From NCBI GenBank assembly GCA_018806915.1, contig JAGKQI010000105.1, positions 744,001 through 808,000 on the forward strand: 64,000 nt of DNA, read 5' to 3'. The translations under genes were made by a program, and so were the position numbers. The notes beneath the pieces are model-generated. The model was not told where the DNA came from. It saw only the letters and a program-made list of their open reading frames with translations, and searched no databases. This document shows positions 42,862 through 53,128 of this stretch, one piece after another (the stretch's first letter is position 1; each line of letters begins with the position of its first letter). This DNA comes from Phytophthora colocasiae (taxonomy: Eukaryota; Oomycota; Peronosporomycetes; Peronosporales; Peronosporaceae).

Positions 42862-44762
42862 TTAGCTCGTTGAGGGCCGTGGCGGCGTCTTCTGAGCCAT
42901 GGCCTTGTAGAAGTGCAGCGTCTCCACCCAATAGCGCAGAGCTTCTTCGTCTTCGCATCGCAATTCGTACGTACGAGATCCCTGCGGGTTCAGACGTGTA
43001 CTCAGATCCACCACCACGTCAAAGTGAAAGTGGTTCCCTCTCGCGTGGCGCTGGACGAGGATGTTGGAGATGCGAGACACTGCGAAACCTCCACGAGGCG
43101 TAAACCCTCGTGCGTAGTCATCCTTACTGAAGTGGTAGCTTAGGATAAAAGTCTTGGGATCAACCTTGAACCAGCGCTTCTCCCAGCCGCGGAAGATCGA
43201 TGCGCTCTTCTTCTCCAACATCCCTTCCAGTACAGGCAGTTGCTGCTGCGTCAGGTTTGTTCGAATACAAAGCCTGTTCATCTCTCGCACCAAAGCGACC
43301 ATCGTGGATCCGACTTCTCTCAGCTCCCGCGCCTGAATGCGGTCCACATCTGCTGCCAACCTTTCCACATTGGCATTGACGTCCGGATATCCAGCCAAGA
43401 TGCGGCGCTTTAACGTCTCCACTCGCTGCTGTAGCGTTGGGAAGTCGCGAATGCTCTGGGCTATTGGCACAGCTGAAGATACTCGCAACGAGCTCTCTTC
43501 GTCCGTGTTAAGCAATGCTACACTGTTGCCTGCTGATGCGTCACGACGAGGACGGAACGATCGTAAACTTCGACTCGGAGCCAAGCTGATCCTCGACTGA
43601 GCCAGAGGGTCAAAGTCCGTCTCTAGACGATCGTTCTCGATCTCACTGGGAGTAAAAGGAATGCGGTCACGGTCACTGGAGCTGCCGCTGGCGTGAAGCC
43701 CGCGCGAAGTTTGCATCGTCGTCTCCGAGTGAGAGCGAAGCACGCGTCGTCGATCCACGTCCGCAGCCATTTGGTCTCTGGGGGTCGTATCCAACTTGAT
43801 CTTCTCGTTCACCCCCAAAGTCTCGCTTTTGTCGGATCGTGTAGGCTCTTCGGTTGGACTCAAAGATCCCGAAGACTTGTAGACGACGTCCATGACGCTC
43901 TTGCGCATGTTTCCCTTGAGGAGCGTGATGCTATTGGTTGCAGTGGATGGTCCGCGCTGTTGCTTGAGCCGCTTGTAGACTTCCCACGGGATGTCCTCAC
44001 TCTCGATATCCTCTGGCTCAGCACTGTCATACAAGACCTGAAGACTGCGCAGTTGATACGCCTTAACCTGCTGCGACTCTCCCTGTCTGAAACCCCAACA
44101 GAGTCACCGTTAGAAGGTTTATAATTTCCATTGCAGTCTCCACGTACATTTGACTCACCAGCGCGAGGCTGTTGAGCGTCTCTGCTACTTTGAGGCTGTT
44201 CTTGCCGTGGTGTTTTTCACGCAGCGTCAGAGCTCGTAGCAGATGCTGGACGGCGATATCCGGCAGTCCGTGGAGGCGATAGACTGTCCCCAGCTCCTGC
44301 AGCGTCTCTGCAGTCAGCTCATCTGTATAAATTAAAGCCGCAGAAAGAGTTAGACACATACACGAGTCGTCCCTCGATAGTCTCTTGTGCGTAAGTCGTA
44401 CCGGGACCAAACTTCTCGTGGATGACCAGACGCTGGTGCAGCAGTGGGAGCGCCTTGTCGTGTTCTCCATTCATCACGAACAGCAACGACAACTGCTTCA
44501 GGTCGTCCGATACTTGCACGTGGACTAGTAGCAGCAATTTAGTATACGGTTAGTGGCTTTAACACTTAGGAAGAGGAGGAAGGACGTACACTCTCCATGG
44601 ACCTTCTGGGCAGCTCCCAGTCGCTCCGACTGCTCTGTAATCGCCTGTGGATGAAGATACAGAAGGGAAAGTGAGTGGAGAAGAATGTAGGTTCAGTATT
44701 GTAGTAGCCGTACGGACCTTCAGCAGCACGTTGCCGTCGAACACCGGATCGCTACCCGACAT
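42862..44762 (-). CDS. TPR (kinesin-light-chain-like) and PH domain protein
   Basis: Exons 44762-44718, 44644-44590, 44524-about 44380, about 44317-44159 and 44082-42862. Start MSGSDPVFDGNVLLK. Residues about 35-140 are TPR/KLC-like helices (HDKALPLLHQRLVIHEKFGP, TLQELGTVYRLHGLPDIAVQ, HLLRALTLREKHHGKNSLKV). A long Ser/Arg-rich middle (DRDRIPFTPSEIENDR…) follows, and the C-terminal about 110 residues are a PH domain (LEGMLEKKSASIFRGWEKRW, ending WVETLHFYKAMAQ). The junction between exons 3 and 4 is ambiguous because the obvious acceptors change frame; the others fit. This combination suggests linking a motor or scaffold to phosphoinositide membrane, but the partner is unknown. It starts 1.9 kb from its stop and lies 84 bp from the CEP164-like start. 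Confidence 0.7.
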
Positions 44763-44845
44763 GAGGGTTCCTCAATAATACGGAGTGTATACAAATGTTG
44801 TATATGAATGTGTATAATTGAGAACTATACATGCAGTAGCTTGTA

Positions 44846-45554
44846 CTTCCTCTGTCCGAGAATATAAGCGGGCTTAGAATCTCGTTTTAAGCCCAAAACT
44901 GATTTATAATACTCGCGGATTGGCTCAAGGATTAATTCGGTGGCCATCCGGCGGGATTTTATTGAGTACTGAAGAAGTTACAGCCGTTCACGTATAGTTA
45001 GTTCCAGATCTACCGCATTCCAGTCTACGCCAGTTCTCCCCATGACTTCTTCACACGCTACAGGCCCCGGCAGAAAAAAGAACCTTACCCCCAGAGAGCG
45101 TGCTGAAGCTGTCGCCTTCCTGCTTGGCGTCAGTAGCGAGCTGCAACCCCGACAAGGCGCCATTCGGGAGTGTGCAGAAAAGTTTGAGTGCAGTGGCGAC
45201 CAGATCTCGCGCCTTTGGTGCCGAGCGGTCCAAGATATCCAGGCGGGCAACCCAATCAATTGCGACAGCGGCAGGAAGGGGAGGAGCGGACGCAAGTCGC
45301 TCCTGACCGAAGAGTTCCGTCACGACCTCAACCATGCCATCGCACTTATCCCCCTCGAAGATAGGACGGAACTTCGCACTTTAGCGAACAAACTCGGTAT
45401 TCCTAAATCTACGCTGCATGACTACTTTATGGCTGGTGTGTTAGCCTACGTAAGTTCGGCCGAGCAGAAACCCACTAGTGAAAATCGAACTTAGCGCTTA
45501 TATTTTCGGACACCTTTCATACTGAAGCCCGCTTATATTTTCGGACTGAGGAAG
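44846..45554 (+). mobile_element. Mariner-like deletion derivative with terminal inverted repeats
   Basis: 709-bp element flanked by TA on both sides (44844-44845 and 45555-45556). Ends are inverted repeats of about 30 bp with two mismatches, starting CTTCCTC(T/A)GTCCGA and reading on into AATATAAGCGGGCTT. TA duplication and such ends fit the Tc1/mariner superfamily. Inside lies only the transposase N-terminus (45042-45494). The right part near 45494-45514 contains an additional partial inverted copy of the terminal motif. Confidence 0.8.
45042..45494 (+). CDS. Transposase helix-turn-helix N-terminus (truncated)
   Basis: 150 aa, MTSSHATGPGRKKNLTPRER at the start. It contains two helix-turn-helix-like segments: GAIRECAEKFECSGDQISRL, and LRTLANKLGIPKSTLHDYF, typical of the paired DNA-binding domain of mariner transposases. 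The DDE catalytic part is absent; the frame ends 60 bp before the right terminal repeat. If translated it would bind element ends without cutting. A domesticated or repressor role is speculation. Confidence 0.7.
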   Translation: MTSSHATGPGRKKNLTPRERAEAVAFLLGVSSELQPRQGAIRECAEKFECSGDQISRLWCRAVQDIQAGNPINCDSGRKGRSGRKSLLTEEFRHDLNHAIALIPLEDRTELRTLANKLGIPKSTLHDYFMAGVLAYVSSAEQKPTSENRT

Positions 45555-45838
45555 TACTTGGTAAACTGTACGTACTGTGCGTTCATCCACTAGGTAGGCG
45601 AATGGCGAAGAACAGTAGTGCTAATAGCAAACGGATTCTTTAGTGCTACGCCCCTACTTCAGGCTCGCCTGGAAATCCATTGTGGAGAGTCCGCGACCAA
45701 TATCAATCACAGTATTTGGCTGCGTCTAAAAGTCTCCAACAGTCTGACAAGCGATAGCGATGGCTCAGCGCAGGGTGTGAGCGCGGTGTGCTAGGTCGGA
45801 CGCGTGCGCGTGCCCCATTTTCATAGCAAATCTCTTAG

Positions 45839-46451
45839 TTGACCACTGCTCACTCTTCAATTCACACGCCCCAAGAACCATTTCATCCAAATTGCGTCAC
45901 CCCAGACGGCACCGCGTTGCAATGGCAGACGTTGACGCTGAAGCTATCGGTCAAGAACCCGAGCGCCAAGCACGGAGGACAAGCAGATCCTCACCAACAT
46001 CAGCGGCTCCGCACGGCCTGGCGAGTTGCTGGTGATCATGGGACCGTCAGGGAAGGCAAAAGTACGCTATTGGACTGCATCTCGGGTCGCAATATGGATC
46101 CATCATGGCCAACAGTGTACGGTGGAGTAAGAGGCTCCAGCGGTTTCATCGTACGTCAAGCAGGATGACATGTTTTACGCCACGATCACTGTGCGCGGGT
46201 ATCTCATCTACCAGGCCCGACTCCGCATGGGACCCCACACCACTGCATAGCAGCACGAAGAGCGGGTTGACACTGTCCTGGAGGAGCTTGCACTCGCCAA
46301 GTGTAGGGATACACTTATTATAGGCATCCGTGTGCATGGCATCTCGGGTGGCGAGCGCAAGCGCGAGATCCTTATGAACCCGTCACTGCTGTTTGTTGAC
46401 GAGCACACGTCAGGACTAGACAGCTATGGCTGAGGCTGTGATGGTTCAGCT
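45839..46451 (+). pseudogene. ABCG transporter pseudogene, 5' fragment
   Basis: Fragment of the N-terminal ATPase of an ABCG (White/ABCG2-type) half-transporter in several frames. Visible are VTPDGTALQWQTLTLKLSVK near 45899, a damaged Walker A (GPSGKAKST instead of GPSGAGKST), DDMFYATITVRGYL, the signature [10 protein letters not shown] and Walker [14 protein letters not shown]. At least four frameshifts and an in-frame stop are present. The fragment ends at the CAGCT target site of the LTR retrotransposon, immediately after the D-loop. The rest of the gene continues at 52140 and 53129. Confidence 0.85.
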
Positions 46452-46895
46452 TGTAGTAGGTCACACTTTAAAACACACAAACGCAGTCGGGGGAAGCTGG
46501 CACTTCCTTCACTTGTTCGCCGAGTGTATTGCGCTTGTCGGCTTCGAGGTAAAACCAAAAGTGAGAAACTAAACATGCATGTCAACTAGCTGCTCTACGT
46601 CGCCATCACCAGCGTCCCAGTGGTGGCGCTCTTCCCAACACTCAGTAAGAGCTCCTTACTGCAACTTGCACCTCGTACCAGCTTGAGTTGGCGAACGCAC
46701 GCATGATGTGCTCTTGAGCCAAGCCATCACTCGCTGGTTGCGTCGCCCAAGTTCAACACGACTGCACAGCACTCGCTGAGCAACAGCGTACATGGCTGAC
46801 TGCAACCACATGCTGACATCAGCACGTTGCCTAGCATTGTCGCCGTACTCGACTGTGTGTGGTCATTGGGCTTTCATGCCGTGCCACCCACTACA
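46452..46895 (-). repeat. LTR of chromovirus 1 (3' LTR in element orientation)
   Basis: 444 bp, TGTAGT…ACTACA. Adjoins a purine-rich stretch (TTGAAAGGGAC on the minus strand) serving as polypurine tract. Confidence 0.9.
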
Positions 46896-47157
46896 GTCCC
46901 TTTCAAGCCCAATCGACCACTCGGTAAATTGTTTTTGAAAACATCTATTATGGATTACACACCACTCGGTAGTGTTATGTATGACACACCACTCGGTGTT
47001 GTCTCGTCTCATGCATATGTCGGTGCAACTTCAACACGTTGCAGTTGGACCAAACTTGACCATGTGAGTCTCGTCACATTTTCCAAGATAGTCATAATGT
47101 CGGGGAAATCCCAGCTTAGTGACAGCAAATACTGGTATACCGGCATATCTTCGGTGT

Positions 47158-47553
47158 TTAACGCCGCTTCGTCGACGCTTCCAGTGCTTTGAGATGGCGC
47201 TCGAGCTTCAAATCTTTAGCTGTAGCAACGTAGGCTTGAACTAACGTACTCACGTCATTGTACATTGCGGCCAAAGGCTCCCACGAGTCCTCTATAGCTT
47301 CTAAGCCATGCCACCCGACAAGGATCTCGTAGGACCGGGTCTCGTCGTTCCACCGGTGCCGAACCAATTCTCGCACCCGAAGGACAATACCCTGAACAGC
47401 CACGTGCTCTAGGAGCTCATCAGCCACTTCGAGGTCCTTGTCGGCGAAGACCTTGAGCCGCGAGGCATGAACATCAAGCTCTTCGCCTGTTACAAGTTGC
47501 CTGATCGTGAACACATTGTGTGCATGCGCTGCAGTGACCGCGTAGGGGACCAA
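47158..47553 (-). CDS. Chromovirus 1 integrase C-terminus with chromodomain
   Basis: About 130 aa. The chromodomain is seen in YEILVGWHGLEAIEDSWEPL preceded by QGIVLRVRELVRHRW. Chromodomains direct integrase to modified histones. Frame continuity with the upstream integrase is broken. Confidence 0.8.
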   Translation of the reverse strand: MVPYAVTAAHAHNVFTIRQLVTGEELDVHASRLKVFADKDLEVADELLEHVAVQGIVLRVRELVRHRWNDETRSYEILVGWHGLEAIEDSWEPLAAMYNDVSTLVQAYVATAKDLKLERHLKALEASTKRR

Positions 47554-47617
47554 TCCACGTCACTAGCAGCTTGGTCTGCCTTTTTTTCATCCACTCTGGA
47601 CCGCAAGACGTAGTCTC

Positions 47618-48468
47618 CTACGTTGAAGTTGACCATGCTGTTACCTCGTTCCCTTTCTTGTTGAGCAGGGTCTGCTTTAGGCGGGCATCCGTTACCGCCT
47701 TGTGCATGTCTTGGACACTCGCGCGTAACCGAGCCCAGCTTGACTCAATCTCAGCCGAGGTTCGGGCTGGCTGTACACTCGGAGTCACTTGGGGGCCCAG
47801 GAATACAGCTTGCAGTTGCGAAGAGGGGTCCAAACCAGCGAACAGCTCTCCCGGCGTCTTCCCTGCCAGTGATGGCACTGCAGTATGGTTAAGACTGGCC
47901 TGCACAATTGGTATCAACCGTGGCCAGTCCCTGTGGTTGATCTTGTAGTCTATGATGAGCACTCGTAGGACTTGCAAAATATCTCGGTTGACGCGCTCAA
48001 CCGACCCGTTAATCCATGGGCTGTACTGTAGGCGAGAAGATCTGTTGACACTTCAGTCTAGTGCAAAGCTCGTTGATCACTTCATTCTTAAAGTGAGATC
48101 CTTGGTCGCTTATCCAGTCACGTGGAATCCCAAAGCGACTAGATGGCGTCAGCGGCAACCGTACTTGTAGGCGTTTCACACTTGATCAGCTCACAGTAAT
48201 GGCTAGCATCGTCTTTAAGTACCAATAGGTATTGCATGTCACCAACCGATTCTCCTAGGTAGAGAAAGTCCCAATGCAGTACCTGGTTTCGCTCACTGCA
48301 TCGGTATGTTTCGCTCCAAGGCCTTGGCACTACCTTCCCTCCCTTCACGTGATGGTACAGGAGGCAGCTTGCCAAAAACCTGTCCACGCATTGCCGAAGG
48401 TACGGCACATGTGTCTGCATCGCATCCCTACCACGGTGGCCTTGGGGCCGCAATGTGCAATGATGCAC
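47618..48468 (-). pseudogene. Chromovirus 1 integrase
   Basis: Zinc-binding and catalytic core remnants: HVPYLRQCVDRFLASCLLYH, the first catalytic aspartate in HWDFLYLGE, and LVLKDDASHYCEL. After a stop near 48139 the C-terminal segment continues (LRVLIIDYKINHRDWPRLIP, then ASLNHTAVPSLAGKTPGELF). Frame breaks around 47978-48138 separate the two parts. Confidence 0.75.
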
Positions 48469-49328
48469 AAGCGGCGGAGCAGATCTGTAGCCTCAGCAGG
48501 AATCCACAACGGTTATCATTGCGACGGACCCCATCGTCGCCTTCATCCAGCCGCAATAGCTCGGACTTATCCCCGAACTTGCGCTGGGCAGCAGAGATGG
48601 CGTCCAGGTTGGGCCACACGAACCCATCATCGTCCAGTGGCCGCAGCAATAGTCGGGCTTGCTGCTGCTGGTTGCGAGTAGTCACTCGTCGCAGACTGGT
48701 TGTTGCTGGCATTCGTGCCCAGCGCGACACCATATCTGCCCATACGTTGTCCTCTCCTGCAATGTGATGGATTTCGTAGCCGAACTCACCGAGTCGTATC
48801 GCCCATCGCAACAACTTTCCCCTTATGTGTTTCTTCACAGTAGTATCTGGGGCAAAAACATGGATAAGGTTGCGATGGTCGCAGAATAATCTGAAACCTG
48901 CCGGGCGGAGAAGGAGGTGGGGCAACTTATCACAAGCTGCTACGATGGCAAACGCCTCCTTCTCAATAACACTCCAGTTCTCCTGCGACCCAGCTAAAGT
49001 CCCACTTAGACAATGTAGGAGGCGGTGTGATTGATCCGGATTTGTCGCTTTGCCAGTTTTCCACGTCCATCACTTTGACGCTCCATGCAGTATCCGAGGC
49101 GTCCGTGAACACAGACAACACTCCATCTGGTGGGCCAGTGTATGCTAGGCAGTCTTTGACTTGTTCAAATGCAGGTTGCTCCTCCGTCGTGAAAGTCACA
49201 AGTAATTTGTTGGCTGCTCGCTTTGTCCGTTTGCCCTTTCCTAAAGTCACATCAAGTCGCTTTTGCAACGTCTGCACATGACCTGCGTAGCTAATCAAAG
49301 ACTGCCTCTCGAAAAACGACAAGACCAT
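48428..49328 (-). pseudogene. Chromovirus 1 RNase H region
   Basis: Two frames: LSVFTDASDTAWSVKVMDVE (first RNase H aspartate) and FRLFCDHRNLIHVFAPDTTV then HHIAGEDNVWADMVSRW (later RNase H motifs). A frame break lies near 48926-48962. Confidence 0.75.
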
Positions 49329-49329
49329 C

Positions 49330-50635
49330 GTGCTTGAGAAGAGGTTGTCAATACCCTATTGCGTGGATTCGGGGGCAGAGAAGAGCATCATCAGTGCTCG
49401 GAAGCTGAAGGAGATTGAGGAGTTGGGTGGTCTTGTGAAAACCACCATATTGGCGAGGCCTATTGTCTGTGAGACGGTTAGCAAACACGAGATGTTGGCG
49501 CAGCGCTCTGTACTATTGCAGATCATGGTGCACACCGTGGCTGGGCCTGTGAGACCAGTTAAACCGTTCGAAGTACTTGTGATTGACGAGGAGGAGGAGG
49601 ATTTTATCCTTGGTGAAGACATCCTCAACGACCTAGGCATCAGTATTGATCTTCAGCTGGAGCAGTTGGCTGAGCGTACCTCGGCAGACGATGATGACCC
49701 GATTCCATTCGGTAAGGACTTCCTGGCAGGCTGTACACCGGATGAAGAGGCTCGTCAGGCTGTGGAAGCGATGATTGCGAAAGCTGTGGAAAATGGTTTT
49801 CCACCGGAGAAGGAAGAAAAGCTTCGCACTATCGTCTACATGTACGACGTCTGGAGGCTGCACCTGGGCCCGAATCCTCCAGCCAAGGTTCCACCACTGG
49901 AGCTTCGGATGAAGAAGGGTGCTAAGCCTTACAGGTGCAAACCGAGAGCCTACCCACCTCACGTTCGGAGGTTCTTGCAAGAGTTTAACGATGAGCTCGT
50001 GCGACTTGGCTGCGAGAACACATCTAGTCGATGGGCATGCCCCGCTCTCCCAGTAAAGAGGCTCGGTAAGAATGAGTTTCGTCAAACTAGTAACTACCGA
50101 CCGGCCAACGCAGAGACAGAACCCATTGAAGGGGTGATGCCGATATTGCATGTGATAACGGAGCAGTGTTTCTTTGGTCTTTTTGACTTTATCAAAGGCT
50201 TTTGGCAACTCCCTCTGGCGAAGGCAAGCCAAGAAATCCTAAGCTATGTGACCGACGCAAAAGTGTACACTCCGACACGTGTTCCACAGGGCTGCAGTGA
50301 TGCGGCTCTGCATTTTTAAGTAACCGTGGAGCATTGCTTTGCCAAGTTGCTCTTGTTGATTTGGATAGATGACTTGCTCCTGTACGCCGAGGATGTTGAT
50401 ACATATCTTGTGAAACTCGGTGAGCTTTTCTCGTTGATGAACGAATTTGGACTCAAGTTGAGCGCATCGAAATCAAGTCTTTTTCAACGATCCGTGAAGT
50501 AGTGCGGTAAGATTATCGACGGCGATGGCGTGCACCATGACCCGGACCGCATTGCAGCCCTCCGTGAGATGCCCTTGCCGTCGACGGCTGGCAATCTCCA
50601 GCAATTTCTTTGCGCATACAGCAGGATGAGATGCG
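49330..50635 (+). pseudogene. Chromovirus 1 protease and reverse transcriptase, inverted orientation
   Basis: On the plus strand, opposite to every other domain of the element. The aspartic protease motif is YCVDSGAEKSIIS near 49360 and DFILGEDILNDLGI. RT motifs follow: YRPANAETEPI, LFDFIKGFWQLPLA, VPQGCSDAALHF and the catalytic box LIWIDDLLLYAED (YxDD class, here W-I-D-D). Stops occur at about 50320 and 50501. The segment ends with LQQFLCAYS near 50610. Short inverted repeats GCTTGA (49332-49337) and TCAAGC (50645-50650) sit at the two orientation switches. Confidence 0.85.
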
Positions 50636-50637
50636 TC

Positions 50638-51701
50638 TCAACCTTCAAGCCTCGCGACTGGCCCGTTTCGAGGCTTTTTCCCTGTCACGATGCTCGTGTG
50701 CATCTTCTGAAGTAGCTCCTTCTTCTCATCAGCAGACGCTGTCGGGCAATGCACCACCCAATGATCACCTTTGCACTTAAGGCAATCACCGATCGGGGGA
50801 TTTGAAGTCACTTGTTTGCCTGTGTTCTGCTTGGTAGCACCACCTTTCTGAGCCTGCTTGCCGCTGTTGCGTTCCACCTTCCTGCACTTGGACCGGGCTT
50901 GGGACGAATCGCCACCGTGCGCGTTGGTGTTGTTTTTCTTACGCTCACACTGATCTTTGGAACGAGATCGCTTGCGCCGTTGACAGTCCCGGTCCTGCTC
51001 GAAGGCCTTCGCAAGAATGACCTTGAACAGTTCCTTCTCGTCTTCTGTGGCAGATCTCGCCTGATACTTCACGGTGGTCGCAACTTCTTCGCGCAAGCCA
51101 CGCGGCTGCAACGATTCTACCAGCAGTTTGCATTTCAGCCGCAGTCCTTCTTTCCCGGTGAAGAACTCTTGCCAGCCTTGCTCCTCGATGAACTCCCTGC
51201 TTTTGGCAAAGAATTGCATCACTTGCTCTTTGACGTCACTCTCTGCCATGTCTATCACGACATTTCTTTGAACAGGGCAGCTACATCTGGGACAGAATTG
51301 TTTTTCACCGATGAAATAATCTCATCGATCTTGCACAGAATAAACTCATCCGTAACCGTATCGATGTTGACGTCCCAGTCAAATTCACACCAAACTTCCA
51401 AAAGTCGCTTGTTAAACGACTTTTTCACGCTCACGAGCACCTCAGTCATCTTGTCGGCGTCATAACTGCAACGCATTGCCACTTCGTCCTCGTACTCTCG
51501 TCGAAGGTTCCACCACTGAACTAAAGAAGCGTGTGAAGTGCTCTTCGGTTGTGGAGCAGCAAGAGGCATAAAAAGAGCCATAGACACAGTCGAGGCTCCA
51601 GCCGGATCCAAAGTTGCTGGCGCCGTGGGCGTCGGGTTGCTTCGTGTCGATATCGTCATTTTGACCTTAGCACTGCTCAAGGATTTTTTGTAGTAGGTCA
51701 C
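50638..51701 (-). pseudogene. Chromovirus 1 gag
   Basis: Two overlapping frames. The capsid-like part is 51701-51255 (YKKSLSSAKVKMTISTRSNP start). A downstream part, 51258-50638, ends in a CCHC-like zinc knuckle (CLKCKGDHWVVHC). A single-base shift separates them near 51256. The gag frame runs up to the inversion breakpoint and stops three codons past it (ARLEG, stop 50638). Confidence 0.8.
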
Positions 51702-52134
51702 ACTTTAAAACACACAAACGCAGTCGGGGGAAGCTGGCACTTCCTTCACTTGTTCGCCGAGTGTATTGCGCTTGTCGGCTTCGAGGTAAAACCAAAAGTG
51801 AGAAACTAAACATGCATGTCAACTAGCTGCTCTACGTCGCCATCACCAGCGTCCCAGTGGTGGCGCTCTTCCCAACACTCAGTAAGAGCTCCTTACTGCA
51901 ACTTGCACCTCGTACCAGCTTGAGTTGGCGAACGCACGCATGATGTGCTCTTGAGCCAAGCCATCACTCGCTGGTTGCGTCGCCCAAGCTCAACACGGCT
52001 GCACAGCACTCGCTGAGCAACAGCGTACATGGCTGACTGCAACCACATGCTGACATCAGCACGTTGCCTAGCATTGTCGCCGTACTCGACTGTGTGTGGT
52101 CATTGGGCTTTCATGCCACGTGCCACCCACTACA
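51689..52134 (-). repeat. LTR of chromovirus 1 (5' LTR in element orientation)
   Basis: 446 bp, nearly identical to the LTR at 46452. It adjoins the gag leader with almost no untranslated space before ATG. Confidence 0.9.
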
Positions 52135-52139
52135 CAGCT

Positions 52140-52290
52140 GCAGTAATTGGCGCGAGAAGGACGCACAGTCATCACCACTGCCGGACAGCCTCCAGTCTTT
52201 TCCCTGGTTCGCACCTACCACCTCTGTATATTGGCATGGAGTACCTCGGAACTAACAACCTCGTCCAAGCTCAGGAGTTTATTTGACAAG
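52140..52290 (+). pseudogene. ABCG pseudogene, middle fragment
   Basis: Continues the ATPase after the LTR element: REGRTVITT, degenerate QPP…FSL (where functional ABCG has HQPSSELF) and SLFDKQ. It stops abruptly at about 52290, where sequence of a different gene begins. Confidence 0.75.
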
Positions 52291-53128
52291 CAAGTGTTAT
52301 TTGCCTCACAGACCCATTGGTCTACAAAGAGCTTGGCAGTGTCTACTACAAGCAGAAAGACTACCCCAACGCGATTGAGATGTTTACCAAGTCGTTGCAG
52401 CTGTGCAGAAGTCTTCCTGAGATAAGAATCTTGCGTGTTTGAGTACCCGTTTAGAGCTCTAACCCGTGTTTGTTCTTAGGTTGCAGCGATTAATGGAAGC
52501 GTGGGAACCGACACTTTTTAACCTGGGATACGCCTATCGCAAACTACGGTACGCACAGTAGTAGTAAATGTTTTGTAAGTCTTAGTTGACCATTTTGATC
52601 CAACAGGAAATTTGACCAGGCTATTCAATATTTTCAAAGTGCACTACGGTTATCACCCCGCAATGTAGGTTACATGCCAGTAAGAGGGCAGGTTACATAC
52701 TAATGTGATTTTCGTTATGAACCATTTGTGGCAACTGCAGGCTTAAACTCTGGCTGCACTCGGCTTCACGTACCATATGAAGGGCAGCCTTGAGCAAGCG
52801 ATCGAGTCGTATCATGCAGTAAGCTGACAATCTCTTTGTTCTTTTACGACTCTCTAATTCATTTTACACAGTATTAAATAGGCACTTGCTTATGCCTCCG
52901 AAGACACTCTGGCAGGAACTATGATCACCTTTGCATTCGAGGAATCACTCTTGGGTGGACTTCGGTCATTTCCTGAATTTGCAGAGCCACCGCCAAACAA
53001 TGCACCGAAAACCAGTGGTCTTACTCCACTTAGAGTTCGTCGTTCGACAGACAACCAGTTTTCTCGGCGTCTGGACCAGTCCTACAGCAGTATCGAACGC
53101 AGCAGACAATCACTAGTATCAAGTCTGG
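52291..53128 (+). pseudogene. CDC16/APC6 gene fragment inserted in ABCG
   Basis: TPR sequence typical of CDC16, an anaphase-promoting-complex subunit: DPLVYKELGSVYYKQKDYPN then AIEMFTKSLQLC (52312 on), FNLGYAYRKLR, KFDQAIQYFQSALRLSPRN, TLAALGFTYHMKGSLEQAIE and the C-terminal ALAYASEDTLAGTMITFAFE. At least three short introns with GT/AG-like borders are retained between these blocks, so the copy is DNA-derived, not a retrocopy. Frameshifts and a TAA before TLAAL are present. It interrupts the ABCG reading frame between SLFDK and CLDLLCDG. I see no transposon ends. Confidence 0.7.

Larger units (their letters stand above)
46452..52134 (-). mobile_element. Ty3/Gypsy chromovirus 1 with inverted protease-RT block
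   Basis: 5,683 bp, flanked by a perfect 5-bp target duplication CAGCT (46447-46451 and 52135-52139). LTRs 46452-46895 and 51689-52134 begin TGTAGT and end ACTACA and differ by two substitutions and one 2-bp indel, so the insertion is recent. The element is oriented on the minus strand: gag (51701-50638), RNase H (49328-48428), integrase (48468-47618) and chromodomain (47553-47158). The protease-RT part, however, reads on the plus strand (49330-about 50635). The order gag-PR-RT-RH-IN-chromodomain would be restored by inverting about 49338-50644. Frameshifts and stops show it is non-autonomous. It disrupts the ABCG gene. Confidence 0.9.

Noticed and set aside
46930..47000. Threefold CACCACTCGGT short repeat near the chromovirus 1 LTR
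   Set aside because: A short tandem motif in the retrotransposon 3' untranslated part; nothing more can be supported.
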